A DNA stretch of 64,000 bases from Diadophis punctatus similis (Eukaryota > Chordata > Lepidosauria > Squamata > Dipsadidae): assembly GCA_023053685.1 (NCBI GenBank), contig JALIGW010000003.1, forward strand, positions 44,400,496-44,464,495, in the 5' to 3' direction. This document shows positions 1 to 12,500 of the stretch, piece after piece. Made by a program: the position numbers and the translations under genes. The stretch's first letter is position 1; every line of letters begins with the position of its first letter. The notes beneath the pieces are model-generated. The model saw nothing but the letters and a program-made list of their open reading frames with translations, made no database searches and was not told where the DNA came from.

Positions 1-418
1 GAGGATCACTGGTGATAAAATATTTTATTGAGATTTACAGACATAATCTGAAAAGCGATTGCAAATATTGTTATGATTATTGTTACGATTGTTATATAAA
101 TATAAATATCAGTTTAGCTTAACTTACTGGAAAGGGTAAGGAAGAAATGTAAGATTGTCTCACTTTAATTTTCTTGTTTATAAGAGGGTGCAGAGAGAAA
201 CTCTATCAAGCTTTCAAGTTGCTGCTATTATACCTTGCAAACAATAGAGTTTCTATAGTCCTTGTGATGTCTGTTTCCTGACCTCTCTTACATTGAAGTG
301 ATGACACAAGGTCTATAGAGAGAAAGGGATTATGTTTTTATTCGGTTTTTTGGTTTTGTCCAACTTTCTTCAAACACAATGTGGATTTGTGGATTTGTTT
401 TGTTTTTGCAACTTTTAG
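1..418 (+). other. FGD2: FGD2 intron, 3' part
   Basis: No open exon or known repeat is seen. The upstream PH and RhoGEF exons must lie left of the window. A T-rich tract precedes the acceptor at 417-418. Confidence 0.7.
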
Positions 419-511
419 TTTAATAACCTGCTGTTGTGCTGTGTACCAAAAGTCATTCAAGTGGGTGCTGAATTTCAAGTGCGCCACCGGATTGATGTCA
501 ATGGCATGAAG
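419..511 (+). CDS. FGD2: FGD2 exon a (first in window): PH domain 1, middle
   Basis: 31 codons, phase 0 at both ends, reading [20 protein letters not shown] and ending RIDVNGMK. The acceptor is a T-rich tract ending TTTTAG at 418; the donor is AAG then GTCAGA, which is weaker than the others in this gene. The frame continues directly into VRELNDVQF of the next exon. No upstream exon with the preceding PH residues is present in bases 1-418. Confidence 0.88.
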
Positions 512-3500
512 GTCAGAATATTTTATTGTCTATTCATATATTTATTCAAGTCAATCTGGAAAACAGCTGTGATGACTTTTATGGAAGTTCCTTTGAGTAA
601 GATTGGATAGAGTTGCAATTTAGGACAGAGAATTCAAGAATTCAAAAGGAGGAAGAGAGAGGGAGAGACCCCAAAACAAGTGAAGTGCTAGGTAGGACTT
701 TGCAGATTTTTGAAGATGAATCTGCTTTAGAGCAGGGGTTTTCAAAGTTGTTATACTACAGAATCTGTTAGTTTAAAAGTATTTCCCAGAGCCCCTGATC
801 AAGAGGCAAAAACTAGTGGCAGAAAATTGGTTGTGTTTGAGTGAACTTAGTTTCTCATGGAACTTCATCAAGTTGTCATAGAGAACATAGTTTGAAAAGT
901 TTTACTTTAGAAAATGCAGGGATTGCTAGTCAATACCTCTCTGCAACTCCTTAAAGCAGTGTTTCTCAAATAGTGGGGCGCGCCCCACTGGGGGGGGGCG
1001 CAGAGTGATGCTGGGGGGGGGCGTGGGTGCCGTTGGCAGGAAGTTTGGGAAGCTGAAGCGTTCAGAGAGCACTTGACGTTTCTTTCTGCACAAACGTGAT
1101 TGGAAAGATCGGGGCACCGCCGAAGGGCAGAAGACATCTGTGGGTGCCGCCATCTTTTTTGGGGAATTTTGAAGAGCAGGGGCCGGCCACGGAGGTGTCT
1201 CAGCCCGGTTGGCGAACTCGAGTCAGCCAATCTGCCTCCCGGGAAGCTCATGCTCTCCTCTGAACAAACGCGCATACAGGCAGTCGGAACCGAGTGAAAC
1301 AGCCCCCAGACCCGGAGTTGCGGGGAGGGGGGGAAATAAAGGTATGTTTACGTGTGTGTGTGTGGGGGGAAAGCAGACAAGGCAGGGGTCTCGTTGCCCC
1401 ATCCTCTTCTTCCCAAGCTACGAAAAGAAAATAAACACAGCCTCACTCACTCATGCCCAGATGCACGGAGAGAGAGGGGGGAGGGAGGAATAATTGAAGG
1501 GTGGCGTTCTTAACCGAATAAAAGAAAAAGTTGCTAGGAAGAAGAGGCAATCCCAGCGGTGGTGAAACAAATCCAGAGAAACTTCAGCGATTCTGCTCTT
1601 CGGCGGTGCCCCGATCTTTCCAATCACGTTTGTGCAGAAAGAAATGTCAAGTGCTCTCTGAACGCTTCAGCTTCCCAAACTGCCTGCCAACAGGCCAACT
1701 CGAAAGAGACAGAGACAGCAAAAGACACAGATTCGGGAGGGGGAGGGCGTTTAGCCAATAAGCCTCTGGTTGCAACCCCTGGAAAAACAAGGCAAGCGAG
1801 GAGGAGGGGGTGGGTATGTGCAGGGTTGGGGGAGAAATGCAGCAGCTGGGGCGAAAGGTAACTCTCAGTTTCTTGCCTATAAGCTGCTTTTTAAAAAATT
1901 TCTCCTCTCTTCTGTCTTCTTTTTGCCGGCACAATACCGGTGTTGAAATTATTTTTTATTTTTATTATTTCTTCGCCCGAAGCACAGCTGATCAGCTCCT
2001 CAGCTGTGTTTCGGGCTCCTGCTACTGATACTATTTACAGTCGCGATGGAGAGTTGGGGGGGCACAAATTGTTTACTTCTTCGTAGGGGGGTATAACAGA
2101 AAATAATTGAGAAGCACTGCCTTAAAGCAATGGAGTCTTTTCCTTAGGATCACTCAGCTATCCTATACATTTCTTGCAGTGTGCTCCCTAGAAAAGATGC
2201 TCTCCTGCTGTAATGGTATGTGAGAATGACCTTGAGAGACAGGAGGAAGAGTCGTAGACTAGACAACGGTCAGATAAGAGGCAGCTCAATATGCAGAAGG
2301 TATGGCAAATGTCTCAGAAGGGACCATCCCTGGTTTCTTGGACTGTAAAGAAGGGAACAAAGATGTACTTTCAGACTTGCAACTGTAACCTTACAATAAA
2401 GCTAGAGCTAGTACTTCTGGGTGACCTTCTTGTCTGGACTACCTTGCAAGGCTGATACCAATCTTGCAAGTCTCAAATTACATCCATTCCCCCTTGCCTT
2501 TACAATCCAAAAAACCAGGGCCAATCCCTTCTGGGATGTTTGCCATTCCCCATTCCTTATGCAGACTCAGCTGCCTCTTATCTGACTATTGTCTTTTTGG
2601 CTCTTCCTCCTGTCTTCTAAGGCAGGGGTCTCCAACCTTGGCAACTTTAAGACTTGTGGACTTCAATTACCAGAATTCCTCAGCCAAATGCCATTCAATT
2701 TGATGAATCACATGCTCTAATAGGCTTGCTCTAGCAAGAGGAAAAGTGAAGTAAGAAAAGTATTTCTTTCTTATTCCATTTGTTCCAAACATTAATGTTA
2801 AAAACACAACATATAGCACCAGTAACAGAGAACTACAAAAATTTGAACACAACCATGCTTCAAAGGAGAAGTCAAGGAAACAGATTAAAAACGTTCTGAT
2901 TATCTGAAAGTTGAGACAGTTCAGTGCCCATTCCACTTAACTTCACCCCAGAAAATAATAATTTTCCAAACTGAAAAAAAAACCCCAAGGGAGATTATAT
3001 ATATCTGTCTGAAGTAAGCATACTTTCATAGTTTAAATCGTATACGACTGAATGAGCTGTATGAAATAAATTAGTATTTACTCTCATTTCAGTGCTCTAA
3101 TTTTTTTTCTTTTAGGTTCGAGAACTAAACGATGTGCAGTTTCCTCATGCTTTCCTTGTGTCAGGGAAGCAGCGAACTCTAGAACTGCAAGCTAGGTAAT
3201 TAAGCAAAAAATGTAGCCTTTTTTTATTCTAGCAAAAGAATGTAAACTCTGCCTCTCCAATAAATGACATCTCTTTCTCTGCAGGTCCCAGGAGGAAATG
3301 GATGCCTGGCTTAAGGTAGCCATTGCTGCAATTTGTATTTTTTTTTAAAGCTTAGGGACCATCCTGGCCAATGAGGAAACCAAAATACTCTCAATAAGTA
3401 TAATGGGTTATGAGAATAACCTTGAGAGACAGGAAGAAGAGCTACAGCCTAATCAATGGTCTCATAAGAGAAATCTGAATCCAAGGCATTAATGGGATGG

Positions 3501-6500
3501 GGAAAGTTTCTCAGAATTTTTCCTCCCTAGTTCTTTTTCTCAAGTTTGGACAGAAGGGGGGGATTTGGAAGTTAGATTGCTCTTGAGATAAAAAAATCTC
3601 CTTTAAGTCAGACTTCATAGACATATCATTGTAGTTTTCTTAGCAGCAATGTAGAAGGGACTTATTATTGCCCTCCCTCCCTTTTTTAATTTCCCAACTT
3701 TGGTACTTTTTAAGTGTTCTCTCATCCAAGTCCTAACCATGTCCTTCCCTATTTAGCTTTTCAAGATCAGATGAGGTCAGTTGGATGCTACCACATAGCC
3801 AGGGGTGGGCTTCAAAACCCCCTAGCAAGGGGTTCTCTGCCTGGTTGCTGGGTAGGCGTGGCCATGGTGGGTGTGGCCTAGTTGGCTTCCTGCACCATGG
3901 TGGGGGGGAGGCATTCTTGCCTTCCCCGGGCTCCAGAGTCTTTCCTCGAGCCTCTGGGAGGGCAAAAACGGTCTCCCCAGGCTCTGGAGGCCAGAAACAG
4001 GCCCATTTCCAGCCTTCCCGAACTTCTGGTAGGCCCGCTTTTCACCCTCCCCAAGCCTCCGCCCTGCACTTACCTGCATCCAAAACGGGCCATGTGGGGA
4101 TTCCTGGGAGGGGAGGGGTGGGTGGCCAGGAGTGGGATTTGGGGGTTCTCTGAACTACACAGAATCTTAGCTAGAGGTTCTCCCGAACCTCCGTGAACCC
4201 CTAGCATCCCATCCCTGCACATAGCTATACCTTAAGAAATGGCCCACAATTAATGCAGTATCCTTCTATATAGAAGGTTTTGGTGCTGGTAATTTCTAAC
4301 TTTGGCAGCTAAATTAAGACCTTTGGGAACCCACATGGAGATCTTTAGTGGCTCAAACACATTATGTGATAGGGCAGCCCCGTGCATTTAAAGGGAAGTC
4401 AATTTCATTCACAAATACAATGGGTAATAGAGGTAAGAGCAGAAAGCTCTCCCCCACCCATATATAAATCCACCCGTGCTTCATCTTTGATTAGGTCCGT
4501 CTTAGATTAAACAGATAGGAGTTGCTATTTACACATGTAAATTGAAACTAAGCTTCTTTTCAGAAATCCTTCTATTCAAAATGTTTTCTTCCTCCCTCCC
4601 AGGCCTTCCAGTCTGCCATCAACAAGAAAGAAAAGAGGAGTGAAACCTTCAAGGCTGCAAGCCAAGGGCAAGAAGCAGAGATGCAAGACTCCAGTGTAAA
4701 TCTCCAGTTACACACCTATTGTGACTCTATCCCATTTGTGCTTTAGAGCTACCGATATTCATTTCCTCTTTTAAAACCACGAACTCATTTTCCAAAGATG
4801 GTAACTGTGAAAATTTACAAAGACCTTAAAAGTCTCTGATAAACAAAGGGGAAGGGGAGATGTACAGAAAACACATCTAACAAAGTTTTGTCATTATGTC
4901 ACATTTACTCTAGTCGTGCTACTTGTGAATTGAGGCTGTCACACCCCCTGTATGTCCAGAGGTTGACCGAAAGGGTTGCTTGATTCAGAGTCTCTTTTCT
5001 TGCAGCAGGGCCAGTCACAGGAGCTGGGGAAATGGGCTCCCCAGTGGATAAGAGACAAGCTGGTCACCATGTGCATGCGCTGCAGAGAGCCATTCAATGC
5101 TATCACACGAAGAAGGCATCACTGCCGAGCTTGTGGCTATGTGAGTGAGCTTATTTGTTCTCTACACCCCCCCCCCAATTGTTTTAGGATAGAATATTAA
5201 AGTTTGTTGCAAAATCAAAACCAGAAGCACACACAGATGACTGATTCAGCTGGATTCATAAACTTCTTTATAAACATAATATATATATTTACAATACCAC
5301 AAGTAGAATTCTTCTTCAATCAGTTATAGGTAAACACAAGCAGGAGAGTTAGTTTCATTTCAGCAAAGTTCAGAGTGGAAGAGTACAGAGTGGAGACTGG
5401 AGACTGGAGCCACACCCAGCCTTAAGCTTAAGTTCCAGTTTCAATTCTCTGCACAGACTCAGAACTGGTTAGCTCCCATTGGCTGACTTAGTTGCTACTG
5501 TATGACTATTCATTGGCTAACCTTGTTAACATGACTCTCCCAATCATGAATATTCTAACAAACAATCAAGGTAATTGATAGGTTTTGCTGATCTGAAGAG
5601 TTAGACTGAGAACAAGGGTGATTATGGCTAGTGCAATGGCAGACTTGATAAACCTTGCCAATAAAACTGCAGGGACTTGTCCAAGCAGTCTTCAAGAACT
5701 GGATACAATGAACTTTAAAAAAAAACAACTCACCACATCTAACCTTCTCCAAACCTGTGGTTTTTCTCCTGGAGGCAGGTGGTGTGTGCCCGGTGTTCTG
5801 AATACAAGGCTGAATTGCAATATGACAAGAATGGACTCAAACGTGTCTGTGCGGAATGCTATGTCTTCCTAACAGGGAATTTGCTGCACATCGATCAGCA
5901 TGGGAAGCACAAAGGCATTCTGGAGGTGAGGGAAAAGCAGACTGGGAAGGTCTCCTTCTTCTCTTTTCTCAGGCTTGTTTCTTGGTCTGTTGATAACTTG
6001 ACCTTCTGGGTAGGAATTTTGTTATTGCAGCGATTTCACTTTTGTCATTTTGAAAGTACTTATCTAGCAAACACTTCACCATCAACATTACCTATACAGA
6101 AGCATGCACACATAGACATTGTGTTCTTTCCTTTCAGGCAAGCAACATTATGCAGCATAGAAAGGAGAAAAATATAGAAGAGCCAAGGAAACTAAAAGCC
6201 TGAGATACAAGGGGGGAAAAGAAACAAAACAGCTAAAGCTACTTTGTCATCTCACTTCTTTGTCATCAGGGCCAACTATGACTTTCTCAGACTCTCATCT
6301 CTTCTTGAGCCCTTCACTCTTCTTTCATAGGGTTGTTTCATTATTCATTCATTCTTTATGACCAAGCCACCTCAATATACTGTATAAATTCGCAGATAAG
6401 CTCATCTGTATATAAGTCAACCTTCAGGATTTTGTGTGTGTTTTTTTCAATATATTCTGCAGCGCTTCTTTGTTTTTATCTTTGTATAAAAAGATAGATT

Positions 6501-9500
6501 CAACAACAAAGATTCTTTGTTTCCAGAAGAGATCCATTTTAAATTTTCACAACTGGCTTATCTCTTGGTGGTACATTTTCCATGTACTTTGGTGAAAAAA
6601 AATGAGAGTCAGATTTATTTGTGGTTGGGCTTACTTGTGAGTATGTACTGTATGTATATTTTAAAAAAACATTGCTATGTATATTTGCAGAAGAGCTCAT
6701 CTGCAGATAAACTAAACTCAATTTTGGCGTGTATTTTAGAACCTAAAATTCATGACTTATCCACAAGTCATATGGTGTTTTTTCATACTTTTTTCACACT
6801 CGTTCATTGCTGTATTCAGCTATCATTTCTATTCCTACTCCTATTCCTACTCCTACCACCTTTTTATCAACATTTGCATGTCTTCAGATTTCTTCATTGT
6901 AGTGAGCATCCTTCCAAGGTAGAAAAATATATTGCTCTATTTTTCACAAGTTATAGATCAATTGCAATTGTTCATTCCATTTTCCTTGGCATAACTCAAT
7001 CTCTTTAGACTTCAATAGATTGCTTTTCAAATCCATACTCCTTATTGTATCATCCATTTTTCTAATATTTGCTACAAATATTTGAGTCCTCAGCCAACAA
7101 TTATGGTATTGTGTGCTTACAAAAAACTGAAGGTTGGCATATACATTGTCTATGTCACTACAAACATTCATTGTGCATTGATCCATGAATATATTAAGCA
7201 AAAAAAGGAACAACACACATTCTTGCCTTCCCCTCTGTTCAATGTTGAACATTTTTATGCATTCCATTTATTCTCATTCTTTATTTCTATCATATGCCAC
7301 TGTAATTACAGTCAACCAAACTTCAACTTGATATTTGCACAAAACACTGAAGCATATTCACTTTGTCATATGCTCTCTCTGCATTTATAAATAGAGAATA
7401 AACTTTGTTTCTCACAATCATACATTTCTCAAAAACCTGCTGAAGAGCAAGACTCTATTCAGCACATTTCTTGCCAGGTATACTATAAAGCCCACTCCAG
7501 TTCCCAAAATAACTGTTCTTGTTCTCTGTACTTGCTACTTTTCCCTTTTTATATGGGAACAATAATAGCATTCTTCCATTATATGGTCCATGATCAAAAA
7601 TAGATGAAAACTTTTCACATGTTAAACAAGTCAAACAGCCATGCCATAAAAAACCATGTATTTTTATATTTTTAAATAAATGCATTTTCTATTTGCACCA
7701 TCTTTGCCTTACAATTTTTCAATGTGGTTGCAGCATTTACGGTATAACTTTTTCACCAGTTTTTTTCTTGGACAGTAACATAAGATTCTTTTCAATTTCA
7801 CTCTTCAACATACCTCTATCATTCCCATATACATGTTTAAAATACTCTTCCCAGCATTGTCTTATTACATTTTCATCCAAAAATCACTTCATTGTTGTTA
7901 ATTGCTATCGACTTCTTGTTTAGCTCTTTTTACAATTTTCAGAACATTTTTTGATTTCCATCAAAAATTGCTCTGAATTTTCTTTTCCTCTTTTAATGGT
8001 TGTACTACTTTATGTTCTATAGCTATATTCTTTGCAACTATTGTTGTGTGCTCTATAATTATATTCTTTGCAACTATTGTTTCTCTATATACACATTATT
8101 CAAATCCCTTTTATGTTCATTCCATGCAGCACTAATTCTATTATATGCATTTTTCTTCATTCATGGCCTTTTTCACTTTCCACTGCCATCAAGCATCCTT
8201 TTAAATAATTTTCATTACCATATTCTAGAGATTTCCTTGGGACCCAGTAACATATTTCTTTTCATTCTGTACCAAGTAGCTTCAATATCCTCTTTTTCAC
8301 AGCCAATTTCCATTATTTCTGTTGAAAGATTAATCTATTCTCAAATAAGTTTTTAGCAGATTTATCTCTCCCATTATCATTAGAGCATAATATGCAGCTA
8401 TTACCACCCTACAAATTCAAACTTCCTTATGCACCCACAACCACCTAAACATTAGTTCATACACTTTCTGACATACGTTTTAGCTCCTTCATGTACAGGT
8501 AGTCCTCGGTTAAGAATGGGAATTGGGACCAGAATTTCTGTTGCTAAGTGACACAGTCATAAAGCATGATGTCATATGATCATACTAGTTCCAGCACTCC
8601 TGGTTTTTGTCATTGAGTGAATCCCACACTTTGAACTTCTTGCTGTTGAGTGTCCCTCTAGTCACATGAGTAAGATTCATACTTGCATGAATTCTGCTTG
8701 CACCTGCTTGCCATGACAATGTTACAGCATCCTATGACTATGAAGTTGCCATGTGAGACTTGCTTGCCTTCTCCATTGACTTTGCTTGTCCAAAGCCAGC
8801 AATGAAGGTTGCAATAGATGATCACATGACTAAGGGACACTGCAATGATGTAATTGCAAGCTGGGTGTTAAGTGCCCAGATTATAATCATGTGTCTATGA
8901 GGAATCTGTGATGGCCAGAATTTAAAGGACCAGTTCCAAGTACCACTCATAACAGTTTGAATGGTCACCGAACAAATGTTTATTAAATGCGGACCACCTG
9001 TAATATATATATATCTATATTTTTTCTTGGATTTCATTCATGCTCTTTACCATTTATTTCTCTTACATTCTAAGTCTCAATCTTTTATATGGCATAAGTA
9101 TCACTATAAATTGTGACAATGTGACCTCTGTTGCCCATTATGACTTTGATCATGGATTGAAATTTTGTACAATATAGAAAATATGTCAGCTAAATTACCA
9201 GCCTTAGTTATAACCATGTGCACCTTTTGTTTTTGCTGAATTAAAAAAGAAATTAGTTTCGGCACATTTTGGCAAATATGCTATAAGTGCAGCCCAAACC
9301 TAGTTTTATTCTGAGTATGCTCAGACTATTCTATGCAGACTAGAATCTCTAATCTAGAGACTAATTTGAAATCCAGTATGGTTCAAGAAGTAAACAACTG
9401 TTTCTAAATGCAGTGCATAAGGGATTAATTAGTATATATTAGCATACATATTAAGAACCTCCGGTTAATGTGCCTAATTTGGGCATGGGAACCCTAGTTT

Positions 9501-12500
9501 AGGTCCTCCCTTCCAAGATAGACTTCTTGATTGATTTTAGACAAACACTGACTCTTAGGTTAGCTTGCCTCTGAAGTTGAACTGCAAGCTAGGAATGCCA
9601 GGAATGCAACTGGAAAAGCTTTTACCTAAAAAAAAAAGAGATCCTTGTAGAAAGACAACTTACTGAAACACACATCTGTTTAACTTTATTTAGATCAGGA
9701 TTAAGAAATGTAAGGATCTGCCGGCTCCATTCAGCCTGCTGAATTCTGGATTGCAAGGCCATTATGAAGTCATAATGCATGGAAAACCTGGATGAACTAG
9801 AAATTTGGGATGAATGACATTACCTGTTTTGAATTTGTTATGTTCCTTAAACAGATCCGCCAAACATACTGTATTTTTCAGAGTATAAAAACCTTAGTTT
9901 TTTGGGAGGAAAATAGGGGAAAACAATCTGCCTACCAGGTAGTCATCTGGCTAGCATCTTTAGTCTGGTCAGTTTCAGCACATTATTTTATCCCCTGGTT
10001 AAGACTTAAAAAAACCTTCTTCGGAGAGAGTAACAATGAAAGAGCCTGCAAGCCAGTAAGAGCTGGAAGATCGTTAGCACCTGGTTAGGGCTAGAAAAAA
10101 ACTTATTTGGAGCAAGTAGAGCAATGAAAAAACCCCTGCAAAGACTTAGGGCTGGAAAAACATTTTTCGGAGAGAGTAACAATGAAAGAGCCTGCAAGGT
10201 AAGAGCTGGGAAGATTGTTAGCACCTAGTTAGGGCTGGGAAAAAAGCTGCGAAAAGCTACATTCAGAGTATAAGACGCGCCCAAATTTTCAGCCACTTTT
10301 AGGGTTGAAAAAGGTGCATCTTATACTCCAAAAAATACAGTACTTCATTTCTAGAAGGTCTATGAGATTCCTTTTAATGTCATAATTTTATGAATCCTGG
10401 CAAAGAAATAGGAGGTGGAAGAAATTTCACAGCAAACTTTTGCCTACATCATGTGATTGATTAGATTTTGAGGAGCAATTTTGTCAATAGAAGCTGTTTT
10501 CGGGATATGGTCAAGCTACTTACTGGACTAAGGAAAGATACTTAGTTATCAGTGTTGATGCTTTATAAAGTATTTCAGATACATTCATCCTCCATAGAGG
10601 ATTTTAGCTATGACAGCTGAATGAAATCTCCATGTTCTCTTTTGGGTAAGAGTTATTAATAATGCTGTGAACCATTTGTTTAATTGGCAGAAAGAATCTG
10701 CAGAAATATCAGGGCAGAGCCTAATGTGCAGTTTTCTGCAGCTTATGGATAAGAATGGAAAGGGGAGCATGCGTGGCTGGTTTGTGATCCCACGAGATGA
10801 TCCACTGGTGTTGTATATTTATGCTGCACCTCAGGTATGTTTTTGCATAGAGTTTATTATGATGGAAATTAATAAGGCTTACAAATGAGCTGCTTCCAGA
10901 ACCCTGCCCTTTGATGATTAATTCTTTCATAACATCAACCTTGGGTTTATAAGAACATAGAAATTAGTGACAGGAAAAGTTCTCCATTCCAAACTAGCTG
11001 TAAGATGTAGTTGTGAATATTTTTCAGCTTCTCCCTTCTTCCACCATTTCCCATCAGCATCATCTCAGAAAATATATTAGATGGACTAATATGCTCGGGG
11101 TGATGCATATATCATTTCTTTCACTGTTGCCCCTATAACAGGAATCCCATGGAGTAGATTGGAACTGAAAGATGGTGTCTGGTTTAAAGGCACTCTATGG
11201 GCTTCAATGGCTAAGGGTAGACTTGAGCTTGAGTCTCCACAATCTTAAATATTATTTACTTACAGAAGCATTTTGTTCCAACATCATCTTTCCCAGTGAT
11301 TTTCCACTTCTGGAGGGAAATCATCCCAGCCAGTAGAGTTCTAAAATCCGTTGCTACCAGTTCGCGTGTGCGCGCGATGCTTCTGCACATGCGCAGAAGC
11401 CTCTTGGGTGGGTGGGCGGAGCCTCCTGCCACCAGCGCTACCGGTTCACAGAACCAGGCCAAACCGGGAACAACCCACCGCTGATCCCACCCCAATCTGA
11501 TACTTTTACATGTTTGGGAGTCACCAGGGCAGGGAAGGTTGAATGTATTCCACTGAGGAGAAAAGCAGTAAGAAGTAGAGAGTCCAAGCTGAGCCATGTG
11601 CTGCGGTTTGACATGAGAGCAGAAGTAATTGATGAGAAATCAAGGTAGAAATCAGAATATATGAGAGGCAGGATGCACAACTCCCAGCACAAACAAGAAG
11701 ACTTTCTATAATTTCTACTCTGCCAAGGAATTTAATATATTGTTCTGCTTAGTCAAATATACTTCAGAGTGATTTGAAAATTTCAAGGGAGTTCCTGATC
11801 ATGAATAAAAATATTGAATAGAGAGGAATGAAGTAAGCAATTATTTTATTTATTACATTTATATGGCTGCCCATCTAGACTGCATGCAACAATTTTAGTT
11901 AACTTTTCCGTAGCTAAGCAATAGCAGCCTCTTGAGGCTGTTTTGGTAAAACACAATAAACCAAATTGAAAAGGGAAAAAAAACTCCCAGACAACTATGG
12001 ATAAAACTAGTTTGGGCTTTCAGTAGTATAGAATCATATCAGTGTGATGATAACAAAGCGATCATATCTCAACAGCAAAGGTCGGTTGCTCCCGGTTTGG
12101 ACCGGTTCTATAGAACCGGGAGTGGGAATTTCCCCCCGCTTACTGAACCGGGAGCGATCGCCAGTTGGCCACGCCCCTGAACCAGCTCTAATGGTGCCGC
12201 CGTAGGCACCGCCATCTTGTTTTTGGCTTCTGTGCATGCGCAGAAGCTGTTTTTTTGTTTCTGCGCATGCACAAAAGCTTGGTTTTTGGCACTGTACGCG
12301 CACGCTTGTGCGCCCACATGGCGCAGGAGGAAGTGAACCGGCAGCAAGGTAAGTTAGAACCCACCCCTGCTCAACAGATATATGAAATTAGTTATGGGAC
12401 ATATTGAAAATAACTGTGTTTGGAACCTTTCTTTCCCCTGACCCAGGATGTCAAAGCCTATGCATCTATCCCTCTGTTGGGTTACCATATCGAGCCATAT

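Noticed and set aside
907..1275. 122-codon open frame on the - strand near the left end
   Set aside because: Lies inside the family I hAT element and its inverted duplication; no recognisable product.
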